From Streptomyces thermolilacinus SPC6 (GTDB taxonomy: Bacteria; Actinomycetota; Actinomycetes; Streptomycetales; Streptomycetaceae), in the NCBI RefSeq assembly GCF_000478605.2, contig NZ_ASHX02000001.1, forward strand, positions 3,387,895 to 3,451,894: a stretch of DNA of 64,000 bases, given 5' to 3'. Under the pieces are notes generated by a model. It was not told the origin of the DNA. It ran no database searches and worked only from the letters and a program-made list of their open reading frames with translations. Both the position numbers and the translations under genes were made by a program. Below, piece after piece: positions 43,167-50,675 of the stretch (the stretch's first letter is position 1; the number at the start of each line of letters is the position of its first letter).

Positions 43167-43577
43167 CTACCAGTCGCGCCACCGGTCGGTGATCTCGTGG
43201 CGGCCCATGCCGTTCCGTGCCGCGAGGGCCGCCACATCGACGCCGTGCCCGGTCAGCGTCCGGTCGATGTACGCGCACAACTGCTCGCGTTCGCCGGTCT
43301 CGTACCCGCAGTGTCCGCGTTCCGCCTCCGTGTCGTGGACCGCGTTGAGAGCCAGGACGACCCGCTCGATCACCCCGTACACGTCCTGGTCGGACGGGTC
43401 GGTCAGTCGGCGCACGTCCTCCTCGAAGGCCCGCAGCGCGTCGTCGGTCGGCGTCAGCAGGAGGTCGGGCCAGAGCTCGGTGGCGCCCGCGCACTCGGGG
43501 TCGAGTTCGCCCGCGGCCACCTCCAGCGCCTCCTGGGCGATGGACGCGCGCCAGCGGTCCGTGGGTCGGTTCGCCAT
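43167..43577 (-). CDS. Hypothetical protein (136 aa)
   Basis: A 136-residue soluble, acidic protein, 'NRPTDRWRASIAQEALEVAAGE' and 'DVYGVIERVVLALNAVHDTEAE' and 'EQLCAYIDRTLTGHGVDVAALAARNG', ending 'ITDRWRDW'. It is mainly helical. It resembles small Streptomyces proteins of unknown role that occur beside secreted enzymes, but I do not recognise a named family. The start at 43577 follows the first in-frame ATG after the region of poor codon use. Confidence 0.7.
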   Translation of the reverse strand: MANRPTDRWRASIAQEALEVAAGELDPECAGATELWPDLLLTPTDDALRAFEEDVRRLTDPSDQDVYGVIERVVLALNAVHDTEAERGHCGYETGEREQLCAYIDRTLTGHGVDVAALAARNGMGRHEITDRWRDW

Positions 43578-43642
43578 GCGGGGGACTGTACGCCCGTGGC
43601 CGCGCGGCGGGTGTCCGGCGGCCACGGGCGGGGCCGGGTGGG

Positions 43643-43858
43643 TCAGGAGAAGAGGACGGAGCGGACGAGGAGGCGGTCGGAGGCGCCCGCGCCCGGGTCG
43701 AGGGTGCGGAAGGTGTCACCCTCGCAGCCGGCCCGCAGGAAGGCCGTGGCCGTCGCGTCGGCCGGGTTCTTCGGGTCGTACGCCGGGGTCGGCTCGTCCG
43801 TGTGGGCGCCGGGCAGGTTCACGCAGGTGAGGCTCGGCGGGTTGAGCCCTCCACTCAC
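43643..43858 (-). CDS. Possible small CDS or gene remnant
   Basis: A 71-codon frame from GTG 43858, 'SGGLNPPSLTCVNLPGAH' through 'YDPKNPADATATAFLRAGCEG' to 'DRLLVRSVLFS'. It has two cysteines and a clear protein-like composition, but no start signal. A second frame just upstream (43860-43920, 'PYKRQKKRFSVGLAG') could be its N-terminus after a frameshift. It may be the end of a small secreted protein. Confidence 0.35.
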   Translation of the reverse strand: MSGGLNPPSLTCVNLPGAHTDEPTPAYDPKNPADATATAFLRAGCEGDTFRTLDPGAGASDRLLVRSVLFS

Positions 43859-44087
43859 CCGCCAGGCCCACGGAGAATCGTTTCTTCTGGCGTTTGTACG
43901 GCACCCACGGCGGCACCATGGCGCCGCGCACCGCGTGCCGGCCGCCCGCGCGGCGGGGGCCGCTTCCTCCCGGGGTCGTAGCGCTGCTCGGCCGGGCGGG
44001 GGAGCGGTCCCGGCCCGCAGGGCGATGCCCGGCGGCCCGGCGACTGGGAGCGTCGGTGGCGGACCCCCACCCGAGGCGAGGACGCGC

Positions 44088-45176
44088 ATGCAGCCGACCC
44101 GGCCCCCTGCCACACCGCACCACGGACGACTCGACGTCCCACGGCCCCCGGCCACACCGCACCACGGACGGCCCGGCGCCCGCTCATCCCCCGGGGGCCG
44201 GTGGGCGCGGCTGCGCCGGGTCGGCGGGTTCGGAGCCGCGGTAGCGGTGACGCCGTACCTCCTGATCAAAGTCGTCTGGTCGTTCGGACTGCTCGTCCCC
44301 ACCGCGGAGATGGCCGGTGCCGACTGGCGGCTGGTCAACGCGGTGACCGCGCTGCTCGCCGCCGTCGGTGTCGCCCTGGCCCTGGCGTTCACCAGGCCCT
44401 GGGGCGAGCGGCTGCCCGCCTGGCTGGTGGCCCTTCCCGTGTGGGTGGGCACCGGGCTGCTCGTCCCGATGCTGCCGCTGGCGCCGCTGCTCGGCCCGGC
44501 CGCCATGAACCGCGACCAGGAGGCCGGTTCCCCGGACTTCTGGGTGTACGAGCAGGTCCTCGTGATGGTGTCGCTGGTCGGCGTCGGGGCGGGCCTGCCG
44601 CTGGCCCTCGTCGGCTACGCCAGGGCGCGGTGGCCGCACGCCCTGGGCGGCCCGCTCGCGCTGGGCTGCCCGGTCGCGCTGGGCGGCCCGGTCGGCGGGA
44701 CGCGGCGGCTCCAGGTGGCGCTGGCCAGGGCGGTCGCGGCCGGGTGCGCCGTGCTCGGCGGCGTCAAGGCGTACTGGGCGTCCGGCGGCGTCGTCGGCCT
44801 GGACGCGGGCGCGCTGGAGCGGCGCGACCTGTGGTGGCACCTCCTGTCGGCCAGCACGGCGGTGTGGGCGCTCGCCGGGGCCTGGGCGGTCCTGGTCCTG
44901 GCCACCGGGCGCGGGGCCCGCCGGTTCGTGCCGCCGATGGCCGTGACCTGGGTGTCGTCGGGGACGCTCTTCGCGTACGCCGTCTACGGCCTGCTCACCC
45001 TCACCGGCATGCAGCAGCCGTCACCTGAGCTGCCCCTCGCGGCGGCGGCCACCAGGGAGGGCGGCATGGTCCTCGGCGTGACCATGGGCCTCACGCTCCT
45101 CCTGGTCCTCCACGACCGCCGCCTCCTCCACGACCGGCGGGGTGCCCTCCACGACCGGCCGGGCGCCTCGGCCTGA
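44088..45176 (+). CDS. Multi-spanning membrane protein of unknown function
   Basis: A 362-residue protein. The first 45 residues include a duplicated PPATPHHGR motif. About eight hydrophobic segments follow ('AAVAVTPYLLIKVVWSFGLLV', 'LVNAVTALLAAVGVALALAF', 'LLVPMLPLAPLLGPAA' and others). It ends in a basic 'LHDRRLLHDRRGALHDRPGA' repeat. It resembles uncharacterised Streptomyces integral membrane proteins. ATG 44088 has a GAGG-GAGGA stretch upstream. No neighbours suggest a pathway. Confidence 0.7.
   Translation: MQPTRPPATPHHGRLDVPRPPATPHHGRPGARSSPGGRWARLRRVGGFGAAVAVTPYLLIKVVWSFGLLVPTAEMAGADWRLVNAVTALLAAVGVALALAFTRPWGERLPAWLVALPVWVGTGLLVPMLPLAPLLGPAAMNRDQEAGSPDFWVYEQVLVMVSLVGVGAGLPLALVGYARARWPHALGGPLALGCPVALGGPVGGTRRLQVALARAVAAGCAVLGGVKAYWASGGVVGLDAGALERRDLWWHLLSASTAVWALAGAWAVLVLATGRGARRFVPPMAVTWVSSGTLFAYAVYGLLTLTGMQQPSPELPLAAAATREGGMVLGVTMGLTLLLVLHDRRLLHDRRGALHDRPGASA
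44100..44172 (+). repeat. 42-bp-spaced direct repeat at the start of the membrane protein gene
   Basis: A 31-base segment beginning CGGCCCCCTGCCACACCGCA recurs 42 bases later (44142-44172) with two changes. It encodes the twice-occurring PPATPHHGR in the N-terminal tail. Confidence 0.8.
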
Positions 45177-45291
45177 CGGGCCGCCCTGGGCCTGACGGGG
45201 TGCGGGGCCGGTATGAGGGCGGGGGCCGGGGTGGCGCCGGGCGGCCAGGCCGACCCGTGGGCGATCCCGGCGGTCGCGAGCCGTCGCGGGG

Positions 45292-45807
45292 TCAGACGAT
45301 CGCGGGGCTGCGGCGCTCCACGAGCACGACATCGCGCCATACCCCGTGGTGGCGGCCGATGCGCTCGCGTACGCCGATCACACGGAAGCCCGCCCGGCGG
45401 TGGACGGCGAGGCTCGGGGCGTTCTCGGGGAATATCCCGGACTGGACGGTCCACACCCCGGCCGCGTCGGTGGACTCGGTCAGCGCCTTGAGCAGGGCGG
45501 ACGCCACGCCTCGGCCCCTGGCGGCGGGGTGCACGTACACCGAGTGCTCGACCACCCCGGCGTACGCGCACCGGTCCGAGACCGGGGCCGCCGCCACCCA
45601 GCCCAGTACCGTCCCGGTCGCGTCCAGGGCGACGAAGCGGTGTTCCCGCAGCTTGGCGGCGTCGAACGCCTCCCAGGTCGGCGCGGCCGTCTCGAACGTG
45701 GCGTCGCCCTCGTCGATGCCCGCCTGGTAGATCGCCAGGACGTGCTCGGCGTGCTCCTCGGTCAGCGGTACGACGAGCACGCCCGTCGGGTCCTCCGCGC
45801 TGGACAT
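45292..45807 (-). CDS. GNAT acetyltransferase, ArsN/phosphinothricin-type
   Basis: A 171-residue GNAT enzyme close to phosphinothricin (bialaphos) and arsinothricin N-acetyltransferases: 'IYQAGIDEGDATFETAAPTWEAFDA', 'YAGVVEHSVYVHPAARGRGVASALLKAL' (acetyl-CoA loop R-G-R-G-V-A) and 'SGIFPENAPSLAVHRRAGFRVIGVRERIGRH' in blocks. It lies 22 bases after arsR in the same direction. In ars operons this position is held by ArsN1, which detoxifies arsinothricin; that makes arsinothricin or a related phosphinate the best guess for its substrate. Plain phosphinothricin resistance is the alternative. Confidence 0.85.
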   Translation of the reverse strand: MSSAEDPTGVLVVPLTEEHAEHVLAIYQAGIDEGDATFETAAPTWEAFDAAKLREHRFVALDATGTVLGWVAAAPVSDRCAYAGVVEHSVYVHPAARGRGVASALLKALTESTDAAGVWTVQSGIFPENAPSLAVHRRAGFRVIGVRERIGRHHGVWRDVVLVERRSPAIV

Positions 45808-45829
45808 GGCCTGCCCCCCCCTGTACTGG

Positions 45830-46201
45830 TCAGCTCGCCGCGCTGGTGGCGAGGAGCCTGCCCATCGCGGCGAGCACGGACGGCTCGACCCGGTAGTACA
45901 CCCACGTCCCCCGGCGCTCCGAGGTGAGGAGCCCCGCGTCCTTGAGCTTCTTCAGGTGGTGCGAGACGGTCGGCTGGGAGACGCCGACGTCGGAGATGTC
46001 GCACACGCACGCCTCGCCGTTCTCGTGGGAGGCGACGGCGGAGAACAGCCGCAGGCGCACCGGGTCGCCGAGCGCCTTGAACATCTTCGCGGCGTGCTCG
46101 GCCTCCTCCGCGTTCATCGGCCGTTCGGTCACCGGCGGGCAGCACGGCGCCACGCCCTGGGCGGCGGGGTCGAGCAGCGGCAGCGCCTTCACGTTCGACA
46201 T
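45830..46201 (-). CDS. arsR: ArsR-family metalloregulator
   Basis: A 123-residue ArsR/SmtB repressor. The winged HTH is at about residues 40-105 ('FKALGDPVRLRLFSAVASHENGEACVCDI', 'GVSQPTVSHHLKKLKDAGLLTSERRGTWVYYRV'). The thiols suited to As(III) are the C-x-C of 'ACVCDI' and the N-terminal 'APCCPP'. Its ATG lies inside a 32-bp operator-like element, so the mRNA is probably leaderless and autoregulated. The acetyltransferase gene follows at once. The ArsO-like gene upstream has its own copy of the element. Confidence 0.92.
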   Translation of the reverse strand: MSNVKALPLLDPAAQGVAPCCPPVTERPMNAEEAEHAAKMFKALGDPVRLRLFSAVASHENGEACVCDISDVGVSQPTVSHHLKKLKDAGLLTSERRGTWVYYRVEPSVLAAMGRLLATSAAS

Positions 46202-46225
46202 ACGTCTATGTTGACATACGTCGAA
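46194..46225. promoter_or_regulatory. ArsR operator candidate over the arsR start
   Basis: A 32-bp element with outer inverted arms TTCGAC and GTCGAA. It also contains GACATACGTC twice as a direct repeat (46197-46206 and 46213-46222) around TATGTT. It covers the arsR ATG. A diverged copy of the whole element stands before the ArsO-like gene. Confidence 0.78.
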
Positions 46226-46312
46226 CCAACCGGACAGGTCCTCTTGCGGGATCGGAGTCCGGCACGCGCCGAGGGTAGGGCCGGGGCCAGTTCCCGGCGC
46301 GGGGCCGCCGGG

Positions 46313-47359
46313 TCACCCCTCCGACAGCCGTGCGGCCAGGCGGCGCGCGAGGCGGTTGGCGTCACGGCCGACACCGCGCAGGGCGTTGGAGGACAGGCTC
46401 CGCTGCCACTCCAGCCCGACGAAGCCCAGGCGGGGGTGGCCGGGCGGGGTGCCGTCGCGGTGGCGTGGGCACCCGCGTTCGTCCAGGACCCCCAGGCCGT
46501 CGAGGTACGGCAGGTCGGGGCGGTAGCCGGTGGCCAGCACGATCGTGTCGACGTCCTCGCGTGTTCCGTCCGGCCATGTGACGGTGCGGCCGTCGGCGCG
46601 GTCGAACATCGCCCGCCGGTCCGGTGCGCCCGAGGCGAGCGCGACGCGGTAGCGGCCGTCGTCGATGACCGGCTGCGGCGGAGGCGTGCGCAGGAAGCGG
46701 CCGAGCGGCGCGTTGTCGAGGCCGGTCAGGGTCAGCCAGAAGTGCAGGTCACGACCGAACGGCCGCTGCGGGGCGAACCGTACGGGGCGTCGGCTGGCGA
46801 GCGTCACCCGGCCGCCCCGGGCCAGCTCGACGGCGATCTGCACCGCCGAGTTGCCGGAGCCGACCACCAGGACCCGCTGCCCCGCGAAGGGTGCGGGCTC
46901 CCGGTACTCGGCGGCGTGGAGCACCGTACCCGTGAAGCCCGGCAGGTCCGGCCGGTGCGGTCGGCCGAACGTCCCGGACGCCGCGACCACCGCCCGCGCC
47001 GCCAGCCGCTCACCCCCGGCGGTGTGGAGGACGTAGCCGCCCGCCTCCTCGCGTACGCCGGTGACGCGGCGCCCGGTCCGTATCTCGGCGTCGAGGCGCG
47101 CGGCGTACGCGGTGAGGTACTCCACGATCTCGTCCCGGTGCGGATACCGGTGCGGATCGCCGCCGAACGGCATGCCGGGGAGCGCGCAGTACCGGGCGGG
47201 CGAGAAGACGGTGAGGCTGTCGTAGTAGCGCGGCCACGACCCGGCGGCCCGCTCCGACGCCTCCAGCACGACCGGCCGCAGGCCCTCCCGTATCAGCGCG
47301 TACGCGGTCGCCAGACCGGCCTGGCCACCCCCGACCACCGCGACGTCCACGTGTTTCAC
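46313..47359 (-). CDS. ArsO-like flavin-dependent monooxygenase
   Basis: A 348-residue flavoprotein with two dinucleotide-binding motifs, 'VAVVGGGQAGLATAYAL' (FAD, residues 4-20) and 'VLVVGSGNSAVQIAVELA' (NADPH, about 155-172), plus the BVMO/FMO-like 'GSWPRYYDSLTVFSPARYC' and 'TIVLATGYRPDLPYL'. This is the pattern of ArsO, a monooxygenase found in ars operons whose reaction is not firmly established. GTG 47359 is chosen because it gives the normal start 'KHVDVAVVG'; it sits within a parS palindrome. An operator identical in layout to that of arsR lies just upstream. Confidence 0.85.
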   Translation of the reverse strand: MKHVDVAVVGGGQAGLATAYALIREGLRPVVLEASERAAGSWPRYYDSLTVFSPARYCALPGMPFGGDPHRYPHRDEIVEYLTAYAARLDAEIRTGRRVTGVREEAGGYVLHTAGGERLAARAVVAASGTFGRPHRPDLPGFTGTVLHAAEYREPAPFAGQRVLVVGSGNSAVQIAVELARGGRVTLASRRPVRFAPQRPFGRDLHFWLTLTGLDNAPLGRFLRTPPPQPVIDDGRYRVALASGAPDRRAMFDRADGRTVTWPDGTREDVDTIVLATGYRPDLPYLDGLGVLDERGCPRHRDGTPPGHPRLGFVGLEWQRSLSSNALRGVGRDANRLARRLAARLSEG

Positions 47360-47366
47360 GTGAAAC
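47353..47366. promoter_or_regulatory. parS site (second copy)
   Basis: A perfect GTTTCACGTGAAAC with a T on its left, identical over 15 bases plus the following C to the copy at 2478. It again overlaps a GTG start, that of the ArsO-like gene (47357-47359 on the minus strand). Confidence 0.85.
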
Positions 47367-47372
47367 CCCCAC

Positions 47373-47404
47373 TTCGACGCATGTCTATGTTGACGCACAT
47401 CGAA
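47373..47404. promoter_or_regulatory. ArsR operator candidate upstream of the ArsO-like gene
   Basis: A 32-bp element that matches the one over arsR at most positions: TTCGAC, then GTCTATGTTGAC unchanged in the middle, then TCGAA at the end. It lies 14 bases upstream of the GTG of the ArsO-like gene and next to parS, so one repressor probably controls both transcripts. Confidence 0.75.
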
Positions 47405-47591
47405 TCAGGGTCCATGTCGGCAGCGCAAGGCGACTGACGTCGCCATCTCGGGGCCCGCCACGAGCGCCGCCGCAACCCGGCAGGGCACGCCCCCGAATAC
47501 CCCCGGGCCGGACAGGCCGCTGCACCCCCATGCCCGCGCTCTCGATCGCGGGCGCCGCCCACCGTCAGTGGCCTCGCCTGGCCTCGGGGCC

Positions 47592-48092
47592 ATGAGCATG
47601 ATCGGGGAGTACCTGCGCGTCACGCCTGGCGACCTCGACCGGGCGGTCCGGGATCCGGGCTGGGCACTGGACTTCGCCGATGAGGTCCAGGACGCGGAGG
47701 ACGAGCCGGGGCCCTCGCCCGCCGCGGCCCGCCACTTCAGCACGTACAAGACCTGGGCCCTGCTCGGCTTCCTGCCGGCGCGCGCCGGCTTCCCGGTGAA
47801 CGTCGTCCATGGCGGGGAACCGCTCGCCGGGGACCAGGACTGGGGTTACGGGCCGCCGAGGTGCCTGCGGGCGGAGCGGGTCCGGCTCGCCGCGCGGACG
47901 CTCCGCGCGACCGGGTACGACCGGCTCGTCAGCGGAGTCGACCCCGCGGACCTGACCAAGGCCGAGGTGTACCCCCTCATATGGGACGAGCCCGGCGCGC
48001 TCGAATGGGGCCGCCCCTGGTACGAGGATCTGACCCGCTTCTTCGAAGCCGCCGCCGAGGCGGGCGACGCCATGCTCGTCTGGCTCGACTGA
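47592..48092 (+). CDS. DUF1877 (YfbM-like) protein
   Basis: A 166-residue soluble protein with the DUF1877 layout: start 'SMIGEYLRVTPGDLDRAV', 'FSTYKTWALLGFLPAR', 'WGYGPPRCLRAERVRLAARTL', and 'YDRLVSGVDPADLTKAEVYPLIWD' in blocks, ending 'WYEDLTRFFEAAAEAGDAMLVWLD'. The family is widespread with no known reaction; some members are immunity-like. ATG 47592 matches the family start. It stands alone between leftward genes. Confidence 0.88.
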   Translation: MSMIGEYLRVTPGDLDRAVRDPGWALDFADEVQDAEDEPGPSPAAARHFSTYKTWALLGFLPARAGFPVNVVHGGEPLAGDQDWGYGPPRCLRAERVRLAARTLRATGYDRLVSGVDPADLTKAEVYPLIWDEPGALEWGRPWYEDLTRFFEAAAEAGDAMLVWLD

Positions 48093-48204
48093 GACGCGGT
48101 CCGGCGGCATCACCGGTCCGGGCCCTGCGACTGCCGAGGGTCCGCCCCGGCATAGGGCGCATGCCCGCGCCGAGCCGAAGCGGCGCCCACCGGGCCCGGA
48201 GGGC

Positions 48205-48663
48205 TCAGCCGAGGTCGAACTCGTTCGGGGGCAGGCCGAGGGTGTGGCAGGCGTCCCGTACGACCGCCTGCTCGGTCTGGTCGAAGTCGCCGTCGGCGCC
48301 GCCGATGACGATGCCGATCTGGATGACCGCCCGGGCCTCCGCGGGCTTCTTCCGCGCCTTGGCGACCTCCTGCATGACGCTGATCCTGCCGAGCGCGAAG
48401 TCGGCGGTCAGCTTTCCGAGGTTCTCCTCGAAGCGGCGGTGCAGGTCGTCGGCGGGGAAGTTGCGCAGTACGTCGTTGGTGGCGATGAGCTGGGCGACCC
48501 GCTGCCGTTCCGACGGGTCGATCGTGCCGTCGGCGGCGGCGACCAGTGCGCACATCGCCATGGCGGCGTCGCGGAACGCGCCGCTGGTCAGTTCGTTCTT
48601 CTTCGCCGTCAGCTGGGTCTGCATCATCGACGCGGACTCCTTGAGGCGGTCCCAGAGGGCCAT
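48205..48663 (-). CDS. TerB-family tellurite-resistance-like protein
   Basis: A 152-residue TerB/TerB-like helical protein: 'LWDRLKESASMMQTQLTAKKNELTSGAFRDAAMAMC' region, 'LVAAADGTIDPSERQRVAQLI', 'DVLRNFPADDLHRRFEENLGKL', 'VIQIGIVIGGADGDFDQTEQAVVRDAC'. The two acidic loops AADGTID and GADGDFD are the metal-binding sites of TerB. Tellurite resistance proper usually needs TerC/TerD, which are absent here; TerB alone is linked to membrane stress responses. An 18-bp inverted repeat lies about 90 bases upstream of its start. Confidence 0.92.
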   Translation of the reverse strand: MALWDRLKESASMMQTQLTAKKNELTSGAFRDAAMAMCALVAAADGTIDPSERQRVAQLIATNDVLRNFPADDLHRRFEENLGKLTADFALGRISVMQEVAKARKKPAEARAVIQIGIVIGGADGDFDQTEQAVVRDACHTLGLPPNEFDLG

Positions 48664-48751
48664 GCGGGCTCCTTCGCAGCCGGGCCGGCCGGGCTCCCTC
48701 GCAGCCGGCCGGGCCGGTCCGGGCCGGAGGCAGCCCGGCCCGGACCGTTGT

Positions 48752-48769
48752 TTCTACAATAATGTAGAA
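48752..48769. promoter_or_regulatory. Inverted repeat TTCTACA-N4-TGTAGAA upstream of the TerB gene
   Basis: Seven-base arms around ATAA, 89 bases before the TerB start and just beyond the Spo0M stop. The same arms occur upstream of the small helical gene at 50216, and nowhere else that I found in the window, so a shared regulator is likely. The TACA/TGTA core is like BlaI/CopY operators. Confidence 0.7.
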
Positions 48770-48779
48770 GCTAGCAGGC

Positions 48780-49787
48780 TCAGCCCTCGTCGTCCTCGTC
48801 GCCCTCGAAGAAGTCGCCGACCTCGTCCACGACTTCCGCCGCGACCAGCCCGCCCGCCACGCCCACCGCGAGCCCGGCCGCTCCGGCGGCGACGGCTGTG
48901 CCCATGCCGGGCCCCGAGCGGTGGCCGTGGCCCTCGTGCCCGTACGGGGCGTGCGCACCCTGCCCGTTCGCGTCGTGCGACCCGTGCCCGTACGCGCCCG
49001 GGGTGCCGTGCGCAGGGCGGTTCTCCACGAGGTGGCGCACCCATGACTCCACCTCGCGGGTCCAGTCGGTGCGGGCGACGTCCTGGTGGCCGACCGTGAA
49101 CCGGGCCAGGGCGTCATGACCGCCGGAGAACGGTCCGCCGCGCTTGTCGGCCTCCAGGACGACCTCCATGCCGTCGGGCCCGGCCAGGAAGGTGAGTTCG
49201 AGCTCGTTGATCCGCTGCGCGTACTCCAGCGACGGGCTCAGTTCGATCTCCTGGTAGAACGGCAGCCGCTGGCCCGTCCCGCCGATGCGGCCGTACTCCA
49301 GGTCCGCCGACCTGAAGCCGAAGCCCAGCTGCCCGAACGCCTCCAGGACCGCCTCCTGCGCGGGCAGCGGGCCCACCGTGAGCGGGTCCAGGTCGCCCTT
49401 GTCCTTCGCGCCGGCCACGCCCAGCTCGGTACGGACCCCGAGGACGATGCCGAGCGGCTGCCCGTACAGCTCGCTGACCGGCGTCTCCCACGGCAGCGTC
49501 ACATCGAACGGCACGCTCCGCCGCTCGCCCTCCGCCAGCCGGAAGCCGCCCGCCACGGTGAACCGTTCGAAGGCGACGACGCCCTCGCTCTCGCCGTCGC
49601 CGTGCTCCGCCTCGACGCGCGCGACGAGTTCCAGGGTGATGTGCTCGATGTCGAAGTCGGCGTTGCCGCCCTTGAGATGGACCTCGCCGGTCAGGGAGCC
49701 GCCGGGCCGGACCGCGCCGGGCGTCAGGACCGTGTCCACCGAGGGGCCGCCGATGCCCATCGAACCGAGCAGTCGCTTGAACACCAT
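48780..49787 (-). CDS. Spo0M-like sporulation-control protein (arrestin fold)
   Basis: A 335-residue protein. Residues 1-250 form a Spo0M/SpoOM domain: 'VFKRLLGSMGIGGPSVDTVL', 'GSLTGEVHLKGGNADFDIEHITLELVARVE' region, 'SVPFDVTLPWETPVSELYG', 'LGVRTELGVAGAKDKGDLDPL'. Residues 270-305 are a Gly/His/Ala-rich linker ('YGHGSHDANGQGAHAPYGHEG'), then a glycine-zipper-like hydrophobic stretch 'GTAVAAGAAGLAVGVAGGLVAAEV' and an acidic end. In Bacillus, Spo0M affects sporulation control. ATG 49787 is preferred over the GTG four codons earlier. Confidence 0.9.
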   Translation of the reverse strand: MVFKRLLGSMGIGGPSVDTVLTPGAVRPGGSLTGEVHLKGGNADFDIEHITLELVARVEAEHGDGESEGVVAFERFTVAGGFRLAEGERRSVPFDVTLPWETPVSELYGQPLGIVLGVRTELGVAGAKDKGDLDPLTVGPLPAQEAVLEAFGQLGFGFRSADLEYGRIGGTGQRLPFYQEIELSPSLEYAQRINELELTFLAGPDGMEVVLEADKRGGPFSGGHDALARFTVGHQDVARTDWTREVESWVRHLVENRPAHGTPGAYGHGSHDANGQGAHAPYGHEGHGHRSGPGMGTAVAAGAAGLAVGVAGGLVAAEVVDEVGDFFEGDEDDEG

Positions 49788-49878
49788 CGTGGCGTTCACT
49801 CCTTCGTGAATCCGTGTTGCCGTACGGGGAGAAGGCCGCCGCCGTCCACGGGGGCGGGACGGCGGCGGCCCCTCGGAA

Positions 49879-50100
49879 CTACTTCGACGCCGCGTCCAGA
49901 GCGGCCAGCGCCTGGGCCCAGCGGACGTACTTCAGGTCGGCGAGGTCGGCCACCGTCCTCACCCCGAACGCCTCCCGGAGCAGCTCGCCGTCCCGCTCGG
50001 AGACCCCCTTCAGCGCGCCCACCGGGGCGGCGAGGATCTCCGGCAGGCTCTTGTCGGCCCACGCCTTGTCCAGCACCTTGTCCAGCTCTATCGAAGCCAC
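49879..50100 (-). CDS. Small helix-hairpin-helix-like protein
   Basis: A 73-residue protein starting at GTG 50100 with GGGAGGG six bases upstream. It reads 'ASIELDKVLDKAWADKSLPE', 'APVGALKGVSERDGELLREAFGVRTVADLADLKYVRW' in blocks. The segment G-x-S-x-x-D-x-x-L-x-x-x-F-G-V-x-T-V-x-D-L is a helix-hairpin-helix pattern. I recognise it as a conserved small Streptomyces protein without assigned function. It heads the leftward set with the Spo0M- and TerB-like genes, and an 18-bp inverted repeat lies about 115 bases before it. Confidence 0.75.
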   Translation of the reverse strand: MASIELDKVLDKAWADKSLPEILAAPVGALKGVSERDGELLREAFGVRTVADLADLKYVRWAQALAALDAASK

Positions 50101-50215
50101 GAAGGCCCTCCCACGGGTATGTCGGATCGGCTGCGGCACGGCGGCGCCGCGGGACGGCCCGATCGACCAACCGGGCCGCCCCGTCGCGTTTCTGACGCGC
50201 CGTGACACGCTAATG

Positions 50216-50233
50216 TTCTACACGCATGTAGAA
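50216..50233. promoter_or_regulatory. Inverted repeat TTCTACA-N4-TGTAGAA upstream of the small HHH gene
   Basis: Identical arms to the element at 48752, here around CGCA, in the promoter region of the leftward small helix-hairpin-helix gene. The immediate surroundings are locally less GC-rich, as promoter regions here often are. Confidence 0.7.
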
Positions 50234-50675
50234 GCATAGGGGGAGTCGGGGGCTCGCGAGGGCAACCAGGAGGTGAACGAAAGGGATACGAAGGCACGGC
50301 CCCGCCCCGCCGTCGGCCACGCCGGGACGCCACACGTGAACGGACAGGCGGGGCGGCACCCGCATGCGCAATGCCGGGCCGGCCGTACCTCCGGCACGCC
50401 GCCCGTACGGCACCTCGGCGGGCACGCCCGTACGGCACCTCCGACGTGGCGCCCGGACCGCGCACCGACCTGCGGCCATAGCGGCCACGCACCCGCCCAG
50501 CGCAGCCAGCGCACCCAGCGCCGTCATCGCCGCCATCGCCACCAGCGGCCCTCCAGCGCGCCCAAAGCCCCCCCACGCCCCACCCCCCGCCGCTCAACCC
50601 CTCACGCCCAGGGCGGTTCAGTACGATGTACCGCCTCGTGCGACCGGCGGGGCCGAGAGGTGGGAGGCGACGGGC
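50234..50675. other. Intergenic region with GCCCGTACGGCACCTC repeats and a possible BlaI operator
   Basis: A 442-base interval with no credible gene. GCCCGTACGGCACCTC occurs at 50401-50416 and 50426-50441. At 50613-50634 the arms GCGGT and ACCGC enclose GTAC-GAT-GTAC, 42 bases before the BlaI-family start. Because BlaI-type repressors bind TAC(A)...(T)GTA dyads, this is a reasonable autoregulatory site. Confidence 0.5.
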
